The notes: generated from the letters alone by a model not told the origin. Numbered from the stretch's first letter, positions 45,906 through 55,372 are shown. The stretch: 64,000 nt of DNA from Furfurilactobacillus milii (GCF_021654115.1 NZ_JAIWJF010000008.1:95175-159174); one strand, 5' to 3'. Translations and numbers: made by a program.

Positions 45906-48545
45906 TCATTTGACGAACTCATCGTTATCGCGGCGACGCTTTAGCCATTCGCTAGCACCTAAGACAGCGAGACTAACTAACGAGATGAAAATGCCGGCAC
46001 CAAGGTAAGGTGTTCGATAACGAAGGGTAATGTGATGAGGACCAGGTGCGAGTCGTAATGCAATAAACTCGTCGGCGATTGTATGGGTGCTGACACGATG
46101 ACCGTCAACGAATGCTTGCCAGCCGTCTTGAGCAGGAATGCTTGTCATTAGAACCGGTTGTTTATGAGTAGCAATGACATGTCCGCTAACGTGCGTTTGT
46201 CCCCAGTCCGTAACTTTCAGGGGATGTTGTTGCAATTGCTTAATTCCCGTTTGAAATGATTGCTGCGGCAATTGGTACAAAGTGACATTTTGAAGCCAGA
46301 GAGCATTTTTTTTGAGGACAAACGTGATTTTTTGTGGTTCATCTTTTTGTTGATTTGCGATATTGACCAAAACTGTATTTCGGAATGTTTGATACTGTGC
46401 CAGCGGTTGACCATTCAACAGCATTTTAACGTTATCCTTTTGTAAATTAGCACCAAGCGATAAATAGTAAGCGTCGTCAGTTTGTGGCGTGAAGGTCAAG
46501 GTCATTTGCGCAGGTTTCCGCGGCTTGATTTTGGTCAAGGTAGACCCGGTGATATTGGTCAGACGGTTTGTGTTGGTAAACGTTACACCGTTGAAATTGG
46601 CGGCCGTGAATAACTTTGTTTGCGAGGATTGGCCTAATAAAGCATTCCATAATTGATTTTGATTAGTCATAGGATCATGAATAATTTGCTTGATGTTAAG
46701 CGTTTGTTTAGCCGCCATGAATCCCATTCCTAAACTATTGGGATTTTGATAAATGGTTGTCTGTGGCAATTGCTTGGCAGCTGAGTAGTCGTGAAGATCT
46801 GGCTTACGAGTTAACGTTGGTAAGTATTTGTATTCTGAATGATGACCAACAAGAGGAATGTCATTGACGCTCCAGAAATATTTCATATTTAGTAATGCGT
46901 CCATAAATTCGGTTCCGTTAGCGTATGTGACGAAACCATCGCCATCAGGATTACCTGTCAGATCGTAGAATCCCGTTGTTTTACGCTCTAGCGTTGATCC
47001 AAAATGTGAGCCACTGAAGTAATCGCCTTGCATGGGATCATCTTTTGTCCGTTGAAAGGTGGTGCCAACACGGTACAAACCAGAATTCAATTTCTTTGTC
47101 CCTTGGCTGGTCTGATCGAGAATATTGGTATAGATTGCAAACTGGTTCTGCGGTACATAGCTAATTTTATTGAGTGATAAAACCGCGTTAGTGCCCATGT
47201 CAGCGAGCGTCAGCAGAGAAATTAGATAGAGTAACCAGTGGAACCGGTGTGCCAATGGCGACAAACAAATAAGTGCAATCAGCATCATGACAGTGCCGGT
47301 GATGATTTGGCCTGTCGTGATGAAGTTTAACCGATGACTGTTTGTAAAGACGTAGGTATCGGTTGCGACTAAAAGCAAGGCTGTAACGCCAATTGACCAC
47401 CAATTGAGGTGCTTTTCCGGACGCCACGTTATGGCTGCTAGCCAAATAAGCCAGAAACTAACGATAAATGAAAAACGGTAAGGATACCAAATTGGGAACT
47501 GCCCCGCATGCCATAATAAATTTAACGGTGTGAATGAAACAGAGAGGACAAAGAAAATTGTGATGAGGCTGGCTACTAGCTTAACTGACCAGTGAAATTT
47601 GCCTTCTATGAAAAAAGCAACGACTAGGATAAGAACGGCAGCGCCGACAAATAAATTAGGTTGTCCCTTAGGCATTTGAGCAAAATTAAAACCGCCTGGA
47701 TAAAGTTTGCCCAACATTTTTAATGGCGCATAATCCCATGTCCATTTAAATTTAGTGAGGGTGTAACTTGCCTTACTTAGCTGTAACGCGAAATATGTGG
47801 GAAGCAGGATAAATGCTGCGATGCCACCGGCTAATACGGAGGCGCCAACGTACTGTAAACCATTAATGAGCAGGCGATGCCATGATTGCCAATGCCAAAC
47901 AACACTAAAGATGAAGTACAAAATGGTGAGCAAACTAATCATGTAAGCCATGTAATAGTTCACGATGAAGGCTACTGCTAGCCAACTTACGTATGGCAGC
48001 CAACGCTGGTGCTTAATGAGACACTCAAGACCATAAACAACTAATGGCAAAACAATCAGTGCATCTAACCACATAAGGTTAAGTTGATTGGCAATGGTCC
48101 AACCAGACAGAGCATATATGGTACCAAACATGGGTAACCGCCAACCAGATTGAATCTGCAACCGGTTTAATACCCAGCCCAAGCTGAGACCCGCACAACC
48201 GTATTTGGCAACGGTCATTATGAGAACGCCGGTTGAAAGGCCACCTTTGCTAAAGGGGAGCAGCAATAAGTTAAACGGACTCATTAAATAGTAAGCCCAT
48301 AAGCTGGTTGTTTCTCCGCCGAGGGCTTTACTAAAACTATAAAAGAAACTACCAGGGTGATGTAGCAACGTATTTCTAAAGAACGCAAAAAAATCGATGT
48401 ATTGTTGCCCCATGTCAACAGTTAATAAAGAACTACGGCCAAACGGTGCCATGCCGCGGCTGGCAAAATAAATTAACATGAAAAGACTGGGCACAAGAAA
48501 GCTCAGTAATAATGGCCATGTTTTGTTGATGAAGTGTTTGATCAT
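45906..48545 (-). CDS. YfhO family membrane glycosyltransferase-like protein (paralogue 2)
   Basis: The 879-aa protein shares the plan of the first YfhO copy: LLTVDMGQQYIDFFAFFRNTLLHHPGSFFYSFSKALGGE, LWAYYLMSPFNLLLL, LMWLDALIVLPLVVYGLECL and a C-terminal extracellular beta-rich part. About 13 membrane segments are seen. It is not beside a glycosyltransferase, unlike copy 1, so it may use a lipid-linked sugar made elsewhere. Start ATG 48545 has AAAGGAAT farther upstream. It diverges from the PBP gene. Confidence 0.86.
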   Translation of the reverse strand: MIKHFINKTWPLLLSFLVPSLFMLIYFASRGMAPFGRSSLLTVDMGQQYIDFFAFFRNTLLHHPGSFFYSFSKALGGETTSLWAYYLMSPFNLLLLPFSKGGLSTGVLIMTVAKYGCAGLSLGWVLNRLQIQSGWRLPMFGTIYALSGWTIANQLNLMWLDALIVLPLVVYGLECLIKHQRWLPYVSWLAVAFIVNYYMAYMISLLTILYFIFSVVWHWQSWHRLLINGLQYVGASVLAGGIAAFILLPTYFALQLSKASYTLTKFKWTWDYAPLKMLGKLYPGGFNFAQMPKGQPNLFVGAAVLILVVAFFIEGKFHWSVKLVASLITIFFVLSVSFTPLNLLWHAGQFPIWYPYRFSFIVSFWLIWLAAITWRPEKHLNWWSIGVTALLLVATDTYVFTNSHRLNFITTGQIITGTVMMLIALICLSPLAHRFHWLLYLISLLTLADMGTNAVLSLNKISYVPQNQFAIYTNILDQTSQGTKKLNSGLYRVGTTFQRTKDDPMQGDYFSGSHFGSTLERKTTGFYDLTGNPDGDGFVTYANGTEFMDALLNMKYFWSVNDIPLVGHHSEYKYLPTLTRKPDLHDYSAAKQLPQTTIYQNPNSLGMGFMAAKQTLNIKQIIHDPMTNQNQLWNALLGQSSQTKLFTAANFNGVTFTNTNRLTNITGSTLTKIKPRKPAQMTLTFTPQTDDAYYLSLGANLQKDNVKMLLNGQPLAQYQTFRNTVLVNIANQQKDEPQKITFVLKKNALWLQNVTLYQLPQQSFQTGIKQLQQHPLKVTDWGQTHVSGHVIATHKQPVLMTSIPAQDGWQAFVDGHRVSTHTIADEFIALRLAPGPHHITLRYRTPYLGAGIFISLVSLAVLGASEWLKRRRDNDEFVK

Positions 48546-48730
48546 TGTTTTAGCGGATTCCTTTCTCTCAAAAAAAAGTAAAGTTTGGCTTGGCCACTTT
48601 AGCTTTTTGATAACTTCCTATACAATGATAGACGATACTTTTCGACTGGCAAAGTGCTTTGCCGAAATTTTACGTATATCGTGTTAAAAGATGTGCAATT
48701 ATGAATTAGATAAGGATGGTTGAGGATTCA

Positions 48731-50791
48731 GTGTTTAATAAGTTTATTCAGCGCAGAAAAACGCAAACCAATCACGATGATCAAACGACGCGGATTCCGT
48801 TTCGGTTAAATTTACTGCTGGTCATTGTGTTTCTTTTGTTAGCAGCCTTGGCCTTTCAAATGGCTTATTTACAGTTGAAAAAAGGTTCAATGTTTAAGGC
48901 AGAAATTAACCGTACGGATAATACGATTGAAACCAACAATGTGCAACGTGGGATGATCTACGATTCAACAGGTAAAGTGTTAGTCGGCAATGAAGCCCAT
49001 CAGGCTATCAGTTATACCAAGGGAATCAATGTTACTGCTGAGGATATGTACAAAGTGGCGAACAAGCTTGGCGATTATCTGACGGTGCCGACGAATACAT
49101 TAACAGATCGTCAGGCAGCGATTTATTATTTGGCGGATAGCAAACACAGTGCGGCAGTCACTGCTAAAATTCCTAAGGCTAGTTCCATGAGCACAACTGC
49201 TTTGCAGGCCGCTCAACAGGATTACGTGGCCAAACACAAGCCTGAACTGTCTGACAGTCAGAAAAACGCTGCCACGATTTTCACCAAGATGAATGGTGCC
49301 TATGCCTTGTCCACGACTTACATTAAAGAGACGGACGTAACGCCCACGGAAGTGTCGCAAATCGGTGAACACATGTCTGATATGCCCGGCGTAAAAACGG
49401 CAACCAGTTGGTCGCGGTCGTACCCTGCAGGGAATTCCGTCAAAAGTTTCGTAGGGACTGTCACGACTGAAAAGCAAGGGTTGCCGGCTGATGAGGTTAA
49501 TGAGTTGCTCTCACAGGGTTACTCACGTAACGATTCTGTTGGGTCGAGTTACTTGGAGAAAGCTTACGAGCCAATTCTTCGCGGAACTAAGTCCAGAACG
49601 TCGGTGGAAGTTAGCAATAATAGCAAAATCACTAAGGAAACCAAAGAATACGCCGGTGCCAAGGGTTCTAATTTGGTCTTGACGGTTAATTCTAAATTCC
49701 AGGATGATGTTCAAAAAGTCATTGATAAACGCTTGCCAAGTGGCACTTGTCAGGGTGCTTATGCAGTGGTCATGAATCCCCAAACGGGGGCTGTGCTAGC
49801 AATGGGCGGTGATTCCCGTGATCCAAACACTGGCAAAGTGACAACTGATGCATTAGGTGCAATTAACCAACCAATCGTTATGGGGTCTGTTGTTAAGCCC
49901 GCTATGTTGACTGGTGGTTTCGAGAGTGGCGCCATTACGCCGTCGAACAATACACTGGTTGATCAACCGATTATTCTGACAGGGACGTCGAAAATTACGA
50001 CTGACTGGAACCAAAACGGTGCTTTCCCGATGGATGCTGCACTGGCACTAGAAGAATCCTCTAACTCTTATGCCGTTCAGGTTGCGATGAAGATGGTTGG
50101 TTTCAAATATTCGCAAGGTGAATCCATCAATGGGTTACCAAGCACAATGTTCCAGACGCTTAGAAATAATTTCAGTCAGTATGGACTGGGTGTTAAGACG
50201 GGGATTGACCTACCAGGTGAGTCGGCAGGTTTAAAGGGGCTGTCTGGTCGTGCCAACATTGGATCAGCCTTAGTTGAAGCGTTTGGTAACTATGACGCGT
50301 ACACAACGTTACAATTAGCTCAGTACGTGTCAACGCTGGCTAATGGTGGTTATCGGATGCAGCCATACTTAGTCTCACAAATACGTGGAACTGACAAGAA
50401 TGGTGGATTAGGAAACGTTGAATATCAGGCTCATCCAAAGGCATTGAACTACGTTTCAGCAAGTGCTGATGCCAAGAAGATTATTAAACAAGGGATGTGG
50501 CAAGTGGTTAACGGTTCCTCAGCACATAAAACTGGGGCTGAAGTGCTAACTAAATTGAAGCCTGGGATTGCTGCCAAAACGGGGACTGCCGAAACATTTG
50601 TTAACGGTAAGCAGACTGTTACTTCCAGTATCATTAGTTTTGCACCAACAGATAATCCACAAGTTGCTGTTGCTGTTGCGGTTCCTGGATTGCCGGAAGA
50701 AACTGCTTCATATCTTGTCAACCAGGATATTGCAGCTGACATTTATAATTTGTACTGGAAAGATATTCAAAGTTCTGACGGATTTAAATAA
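48731..50791 (+). CDS. Class B penicillin-binding protein (peptidoglycan transpeptidase)
   Basis: The protein (686 aa from GTG 48731) has a short cytoplasmic start, one membrane segment (about 27-50), a PBP dimerisation domain (about 60-300) and a transpeptidase domain with SxxK in MGSVVKPA (Ser near 385), SSN in LEESSNSYA and KTGTAE near 616. It crosslinks the wall as an elongation-type PBP2 of lactobacilli. GTG 48731 has GAGG (48722-48725) upstream, preferred over the ATG at 48716. A small hairpin (GGCAAAG...CTTTGCC, 48648-48663) lies in its leader. Confidence 0.92.
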   Translation: MFNKFIQRRKTQTNHDDQTTRIPFRLNLLLVIVFLLLAALAFQMAYLQLKKGSMFKAEINRTDNTIETNNVQRGMIYDSTGKVLVGNEAHQAISYTKGINVTAEDMYKVANKLGDYLTVPTNTLTDRQAAIYYLADSKHSAAVTAKIPKASSMSTTALQAAQQDYVAKHKPELSDSQKNAATIFTKMNGAYALSTTYIKETDVTPTEVSQIGEHMSDMPGVKTATSWSRSYPAGNSVKSFVGTVTTEKQGLPADEVNELLSQGYSRNDSVGSSYLEKAYEPILRGTKSRTSVEVSNNSKITKETKEYAGAKGSNLVLTVNSKFQDDVQKVIDKRLPSGTCQGAYAVVMNPQTGAVLAMGGDSRDPNTGKVTTDALGAINQPIVMGSVVKPAMLTGGFESGAITPSNNTLVDQPIILTGTSKITTDWNQNGAFPMDAALALEESSNSYAVQVAMKMVGFKYSQGESINGLPSTMFQTLRNNFSQYGLGVKTGIDLPGESAGLKGLSGRANIGSALVEAFGNYDAYTTLQLAQYVSTLANGGYRMQPYLVSQIRGTDKNGGLGNVEYQAHPKALNYVSASADAKKIIKQGMWQVVNGSSAHKTGAEVLTKLKPGIAAKTGTAETFVNGKQTVTSSIISFAPTDNPQVAVAVAVPGLPEETASYLVNQDIAADIYNLYWKDIQSSDGFK

Positions 50792-50889
50792 TCAATTGTC
50801 AGAAAATACTGGTCAACAATGAATAAAAATGATAAAATTGTTCGAGTTGAGGCGTCTTCGCCAATTTCAAGCAGAGTGGAGGGTTAAAG

Positions 50890-51039
50890 ATGCGCGTACA
50901 CATTACCTTAGAATGCACCGAATGTGGTCGGCAAACATACTTGTCATCAAAGAATCGGCGCAACAATCCAGACCGGATCGAATTAAACAAGTACTGCCCT
51001 CACGATCGCAAAGTCACTTTGCACCGTGAAACTAAGTAA
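50890..51039 (+). CDS. rpmG: 50S ribosomal protein L33 (49 aa)
   Basis: The frame reads [21 protein letters not shown]... and ends in [12 protein letters not shown], an L33 with CxxC kept at CTEC but the second pair replaced (only one Cys at YCPHD). GGAGGG (50877-50882) precedes the ATG and a terminator follows. Paralogues of L33 with and without zinc Cys are common; this looks like a zinc-poor form. Position after a PBP2-type gene is usual in lactobacilli. Confidence 0.95.
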   Translation: MRVHITLECTECGRQTYLSSKNRRNNPDRIELNKYCPHDRKVTLHRETK

Positions 51040-51048
51040 TGACTAATT

Positions 51049-51078
51049 AGCGCCTGGGATTTCCTCGGGCGCTTTTTT
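51049..51078 (+). terminator. Terminator of rpmG
   Basis: AGCGCC(T)GGG pairs with CC(TC)GGGCGCT around a short loop, then six T. Confidence 0.82.
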
Positions 51079-51128
51079 GTTTTCAATAGAAAATAATCGC
51101 AATCATTATCCGCTGATGGAGGTGCATG

Positions 51129-51683
51129 ATGCAAACAAAAGATGTAATCAGAAAAAACGTAATTAATGCATTGGACAGAATGGTGCCGGCGGATAAGGCG
51201 GCTGAAAGCCAACAACTCATCGATGGGCTGGTTGGGAGTTCAATTTGGCAAGATGCTAAATCAATCGGCTTAACCATGAGTGCAGCAGTTGAGTTAGATA
51301 CGCGTCCGTTAATTGCTCAGGCGTTGGCAGCTGGCAAACAGGTTAGTGTGCCTAAAACACGCCCACATCGTCAGATGACGTTCATTACGTTAGGGGCGGG
51401 TGTTTCTTTTGAGGCGTCTGCATTTGGCATTCAGGAACCTGTTGGGGGTCGGAGCATTGACCCTAATCAGATGGATTTAATCGTTGTGCCCGGCGTTGCC
51501 TTTGCTGATGATGGTAGTCGTATTGGCTTTGGGGCTGGCTATTATGATCGTTATTTAGCTGCGTTTAAAGGTGAAACAGTCAGCTTAGCGCTGTCACCAC
51601 AACGTTTTCGTAAACGGACGTGGACAGCCGATTCTTTTGATATAAAGATAAAACAAATCATTTCGCTCAAGGAGGCAGATTAA
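51129..51683 (+). CDS. 5-formyltetrahydrofolate cyclo-ligase
   Basis: The enzyme converts 5-formyl-THF to 5,10-methenyl-THF with ATP. The 184-aa protein has the family motifs MTFITLGAGVSFEASAFGIQEP and VVPGVAFADDGSRIGFGAGYYDRYLA (GFGxGYYDR). ATG 51129 is 6 bases after GGAGG; ATG 51126 is too close. Its stop overlaps the rhomboid start by one base. Confidence 0.95.
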   Translation: MQTKDVIRKNVINALDRMVPADKAAESQQLIDGLVGSSIWQDAKSIGLTMSAAVELDTRPLIAQALAAGKQVSVPKTRPHRQMTFITLGAGVSFEASAFGIQEPVGGRSIDPNQMDLIVVPGVAFADDGSRIGFGAGYYDRYLAAFKGETVSLALSPQRFRKRTWTADSFDIKIKQIISLKEAD

Positions 51684-52378
51684 TGAACGTTTGGCAACGC
51701 ATACGGCGAGGGTCACCCGTAACAGTCGGACTAATTATCATCAATGTACTCGTTTTTTTGTGGATGCTGTTTGAGTTTGGCATTCAGGGCATTTCATTGG
51801 CGAGTCCATTTTCTGTCCAATCGCTGGATCAATCAGGCGCATTGTCTGGAACCGCCGTTCAAGCTGGTGAATGGTGGCGGTTAATTACACCAATGTTTAT
51901 TCACGTCACGTTTGAGCATATTGCGCTGAACATGATTACGCTTTATTTTTTGGGTCGTTATGTGGAGATGACGTTTGGTCATTGGCGGACGTTGGTTATT
52001 TACTTAGTCAGTGGTTTTACCGGTAATGTTTGGAGTATGTTCTTTCATCCGGCAGGATTGTCTGCAGGCGCTAGCACAGCCATTTTTGGTCTGTTTGGTG
52101 CGTTTATCGCATTAGACGTCATTGAACAAAATAATCCCGCGATTCATGCAATTGCTCGGCAATTCTCAATCTTAGTGGTCGTTAACTTGGTGTTTGATAT
52201 CTTTGCCGTTGGTATTGATATCTGGGGGCACATTGGTGGGTTGATTGGCGGAATTGCCGTGGCCTTCTTGCTGAGTGTCCCAAAGCGTTATAACAATCCA
52301 GCCGTTTCACGCTGGCTGCGTGTGGTTGGCCTAATTGGTGTGGTTGTTGCAAACTTTGGACTCATTCGTTTGTTTTAA
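51683..52378 (+). CDS. Rhomboid family intramembrane serine protease
   Basis: The 231-aa protein has six membrane segments. The catalytic Ser is in SAGASTAIFGLFGAF and the His in DIWGHIGGLIGGI; FVHVTFEHIALNMITLYFLG (HxxxN) is the oxyanion segment (here FIHVTFEHIALNM). It cleaves substrates within the membrane; substrates are unknown. AAGGAGGCAG precedes the ATG. It lies in the conserved 5-FTHF cyclo-ligase, rhomboid, yqgQ order. Confidence 0.92.
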   Translation: MNVWQRIRRGSPVTVGLIIINVLVFLWMLFEFGIQGISLASPFSVQSLDQSGALSGTAVQAGEWWRLITPMFIHVTFEHIALNMITLYFLGRYVEMTFGHWRTLVIYLVSGFTGNVWSMFFHPAGLSAGASTAIFGLFGAFIALDVIEQNNPAIHAIARQFSILVVVNLVFDIFAVGIDIWGHIGGLIGGIAVAFLLSVPKRYNNPAVSRWLRVVGLIGVVVANFGLIRLF

Positions 52379-52417
52379 TCTGGATGAGTTGAAATCGTCA
52401 AAAGTGAGGCAAAATTT

Positions 52418-52660
52418 ATGTATCGGGACAATCCGAAATCATTACGCACGTTGTACGATGTTCAGCAGGTGTTAAAGGCATTCGGCATCTATGTCTATGT
52501 GGGCAAACGAATGTGGGATATTGAAGTCATGACACTGGAGCTGGATAATTTGTACCGGATGAACGCCATTGACAAACCAACGTGGCTACAAGCGAAAGTG
52601 GTGTTGACACATGAACACCGAATTGAAGAGCAAAAATCAAAAAAGACTAATGAGCACTAG
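52418..52660 (+). CDS. yqgQ: YqgQ family (DUF910) protein
   Basis: The 80-aa protein (LYDVQQVLKAFGIYVYVGKRMWDIEVMTLELDNLY) matches the YqgQ/DUF910 three-helix family, found after the rhomboid gene in Bacillus. Its function is unknown; structures suggest nucleic-acid binding. The spacing of 39 bases to the rhomboid gene suggests one transcript. Confidence 0.9.
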   Translation: MYRDNPKSLRTLYDVQQVLKAFGIYVYVGKRMWDIEVMTLELDNLYRMNAIDKPTWLQAKVVLTHEHRIEEQKSKKTNEH

Positions 52661-52721
52661 GCACTGTTTGAACAAATGTGTACAATGTGAGTATTGAGTT
52701 TAGAAGATGGAGGGATTGTTC

Positions 52722-53135
52722 GTGTTAGTTGCTGCTTCTGTAGGAGAAATAATTTTTGACGTTGTTGGCCTGTTGATTGTGTTCGGTTGGATTGGATGGC
52801 GTGTTTATCTAGTTATTAAACGTCGGCAGGTTTCAACGTTGTTAACACAGGAAGAATTTCAGGCAGGAATGCGTAAAGCACAAATTATCGATGTTCGTGA
52901 AAAAAAGGACTTTGATTCTGGCCACATTCTTGGCGCCCGCAGTGTGCCTTATTCAACCTTTAGTCAACGTTATAAAGAAATTCGTGACGACTTACCGGTT
53001 TATCTTTACGATGAAGGTAAGGCGTTGAGCACACGGGCAGCCCTTCGTTTAGCTCGCAATGGTTACAAACAGATTTTTATCTTGACGGATGGCTATGGCC
53101 ACTGGGAAGGTAAAACGAAAGCTAGCAAGTATTAG
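52722..53135 (+). CDS. Membrane-anchored rhodanese-like protein without catalytic Cys
   Basis: The 137-aa protein has an N-terminal membrane anchor (about 8-32) and a rhodanese domain (LTQEEFQAGMRKAQIIDVREKKDFDSGHILGARSVPY). At the catalytic-loop site the expected Cys is replaced: VYLYDEGKALS instead of VYCxxGxRS. The enzyme is therefore probably not a sulfurtransferase and may act as a binding module. GTG 52722 is 6 bases after GGAGGG (52710-52715). It ends the 5-FTHF cyclo-ligase to rhodanese group with a shared terminator. Confidence 0.9.
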   Translation: MLVAASVGEIIFDVVGLLIVFGWIGWRVYLVIKRRQVSTLLTQEEFQAGMRKAQIIDVREKKDFDSGHILGARSVPYSTFSQRYKEIRDDLPVYLYDEGKALSTRAALRLARNGYKQIFILTDGYGHWEGKTKASKY

Positions 53136-53156
53136 ATTTGGTGCATTTAAGTTATT

Positions 53157-53212
53157 AAAAAATCGGTATCCATCATGAATTCAAACGAATGCATGATGGA
53201 TACCGATTTTTT
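53157..53212. terminator. Bidirectional terminator
   Basis: AAAAAATCGGTATCCATCATG (53157-53177) pairs with its near-complement (53192-53212) between convergent genes. Confidence 0.93.
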
Positions 53213-53242
53213 GTGTAAAATAAATTGGAATATGCGAAACTA

Positions 53243-53419
53243 CTAGTTGAGGTGAGATGAACGGGATTTACGGACAGCCCGTCGACGATTGTCATCCACG
53301 CGTTGTTCTTCGTCCTCAATAGGTGAAACAACGGTTTTGTGGAATGAAAAAACACCAGCGGCTACAGCACCAATAGTTGCTAATGTGCCTAATAAAAATC
53401 CTTGTGTAAATTTCTTCAT
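53243..53419 (-). CDS. DUF3042 family small membrane protein (58 aa)
   Basis: Read on the minus strand from the ATG at 53419, the product MKKFTQGFLLGTLATIGAVA... has one N-terminal membrane segment, FHKTVVSPIEDEEQRVDDNRRRA and a basic tail, the DUF3042 pattern. A strong GAGGAGGT precedes it. The family is common in lactobacilli and its function is unknown. The convergent neighbour is the rhodanese gene and the divergent one the GDPD gene. Confidence 0.93.
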   Translation of the reverse strand: MKKFTQGFLLGTLATIGAVAAGVFSFHKTVVSPIEDEEQRVDDNRRRAVRKSRSSHLN

Positions 53420-53524
53420 GGTTTGACCTCCTCAATTTTTTATAATAATCAAGATGCGATTTAAACTACACGTTTATTATGTCTTTTTTTAACCGTAACG
53501 TCCAGTGAAAGGGGGTACATTTCG

Positions 53525-54301
53525 GTGACACTGATTATCGCTCATCGCGGTCTTGCCCGTCAACATCCTGAAAATACAATGGCTGCGTTTAAAGCAGCCT
53601 TGAGCAGTGGTGCTGATGGCCTCGAAACTGATGTTCAGGAAACGGCAGATCACAAGCTGATTTTGTGTCATGATAGCCGTGTTGATCGGACAACAAATGG
53701 CACTGGTGAAATTAGTCGGCTACGGTTGACGACAATTCAACACTTAGACGCAGGCTGGCGGTTTTACGGCCATAAATCTGACATCAGAATACCGACACTG
53801 GTCGAACTCTTGGATTATTTAGAAAAACAAGCTTTTCACGGCGTTCTCAATTTAGAAATTAAGGTCCCAAAAAATGGCAGTGCATTGGTAGCACAACATT
53901 TAGCCGACGTGTTAGCCAGTTTTCCGACGTTACTATCGGCCATAGTGGTGTCTAGTTTTAGCTATCAGTTACTCGCAGTTTTTCATCATGCCTTACCCGT
54001 CGTTGAAACGGCTCTATTAACGCGTTGGCCGATGCCAGTTGTGAGACTTACTCATTGTGGGGAGTCAGTAACCAGCGTGCACCTTAAGTGGTGGTGGCTG
54101 TTTATGGATAAGAGATGGATTTTCAATAATCGGGCCATTGTTAGAGTATGGACGGTTAATCAATCATCATTACTCAAAAAATGTTTCCAGCTAGGTGTGG
54201 CCGCTGTTATTACAGATGAACTTGAGCTTTCCCAAATGTTACGATCAGTTTATTCAACAAATGAATTTCCAAAACGTGAATCAAAGGAAAATAGAAAATG
54301 A
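53525..54301 (+). CDS. Glycerophosphodiester phosphodiesterase
   Basis: The 258-aa protein has the GDPD signatures: LIIAHRGLARQHPENTMAAFKAAL, GLETDVQETADHKLILCHD (Glu-Asp metal residues and catalytic His), LNLEIKV and VRVWTVNQ. It hydrolyses glycerophosphodiesters to glycerol-3-phosphate. The start is GTG 53525 after AAGGGGG. There is no signal peptide, so it is cytoplasmic. It overlaps miaA by 4 bp (ATGA). Confidence 0.92.
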   Translation: MTLIIAHRGLARQHPENTMAAFKAALSSGADGLETDVQETADHKLILCHDSRVDRTTNGTGEISRLRLTTIQHLDAGWRFYGHKSDIRIPTLVELLDYLEKQAFHGVLNLEIKVPKNGSALVAQHLADVLASFPTLLSAIVVSSFSYQLLAVFHHALPVVETALLTRWPMPVVRLTHCGESVTSVHLKWWWLFMDKRWIFNNRAIVRVWTVNQSSLLKKCFQLGVAAVITDELELSQMLRSVYSTNEFPKRESKENRK

Positions 54302-55221
54302 AACCAAAGGTATTAATGATTGTTGGTCCAACGGCTGTGGGTAAAACAGATTTATCCATCACACTGGCGAAAAAATTTAACGGGGAGATTATTTCCGGTG
54401 ATTCAATGCAGGTATACCGTCATCTTGACATTGGCACGGCTAAAGTGACTGCTGAAGAACGCCAAGGGGTACCACACTTTTTGATTAATGAATGTGACGT
54501 TCAGGATTCTTTCACGGTAGCAATGTTTGTTGAACGTGCCGCCACGCTTATCTCTGAAATCACTGCGCGCGGTCATCTGCCAATGATTGTTGGCGGGACC
54601 GGCTTTTATTTACAAGCATTGCTAACGGGGCTACAACTGGGAACACCGGCAAATCAGCAATTTCGTGATCACTGGCAGACATTGGCTGTTGAACATGGCA
54701 ATCAGTGGGTTTGGGACCAGCTCAAACAGCGGGATGAAATCGCCGCTAGCAAGATTCCTGCTGGCAATGTTCGCCGCGTGATCCGGGCACTGGAAGTCTT
54801 TGAGACAACCGGAAAGTCCATTGAGATTCAAACAGACCATCCGAATCGGTATGATGCGTTCATCGTTGGTTTAAATACGGATCGAGCGGTATTGTACGAG
54901 CGGATTAATAAACGGGTTGATTTGATGCTACAAGCTGGCTTGTTGGATGAGGCGCACTGGCTTTTTGAACAGGGCGGTGAACACCTGCAGGCTGGCCGCG
55001 GTATCGGCTATAAAGAACTGTTTCCCTATTTTCGCAAAACAGAATCGTTAGACCAGGCGGTGGGTATATTGAAACAAAACTCTCGTCATTATGCCAAACG
55101 GCAGTTAACATGGTTCCGTCATCAATTACCAGTTAACTGGTATGATTTGATCCAGCAGCCTGAGGAACTTGAGGCTATAGAAAGGCAGACGCAAGCGTGG
55201 TTGGCAAACCAAATTAATTGA
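54298..55221 (+). CDS. miaA: tRNA dimethylallyltransferase
   Basis: MiaA puts the isopentenyl group on A37 of tRNAs reading UNN codons. The 307-aa enzyme has the P-loop VGPTAVGKTDLS, SGDSMQVYRHLDIGTAK, and the LKQNSRHYAKRQLTWFRHQ motif near the C terminus. It overlaps the GDPD gene by 4 bp, so the two are coupled. The glnR promoter region follows 40 bases on. Confidence 0.96.
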   Translation: MKPKVLMIVGPTAVGKTDLSITLAKKFNGEIISGDSMQVYRHLDIGTAKVTAEERQGVPHFLINECDVQDSFTVAMFVERAATLISEITARGHLPMIVGGTGFYLQALLTGLQLGTPANQQFRDHWQTLAVEHGNQWVWDQLKQRDEIAASKIPAGNVRRVIRALEVFETTGKSIEIQTDHPNRYDAFIVGLNTDRAVLYERINKRVDLMLQAGLLDEAHWLFEQGGEHLQAGRGIGYKELFPYFRKTESLDQAVGILKQNSRHYAKRQLTWFRHQLPVNWYDLIQQPEELEAIERQTQAWLANQIN

Positions 55222-55260
55222 TTGCACAAGACTGATATGACTCAATTTTGTTGTTTTTAA

Positions 55261-55331
55261 ATTAAAGTCAATCTTTCGTGTCAGAACTTATGACATGAAA
55301 GATTGACTTTAATACTTTGCGGTGGGATGAT
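55261..55331 (+). promoter_or_regulatory. GlnR box and promoter of glnR-glnA
   Basis: TGTCAGAACTTATGACA (55279-55295) fits the GlnR consensus TGTNAN7TNACA exactly. It is the tip of a 23-bp inverted repeat (55261-55283 with 55291-55313, one wobble pair). The right arm contains a -35-like TTGACT (55303-55308), 17 bp before GATGAT (55326-55331). GlnR binding here would repress glnRA in excess nitrogen. No T-run follows the repeat, so it is not a clear terminator. Confidence 0.85.
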
Positions 55332-55372
55332 GCAGTTGTTCAAATGTTTGTGAGTTTTTGGGAGGCTGACTG

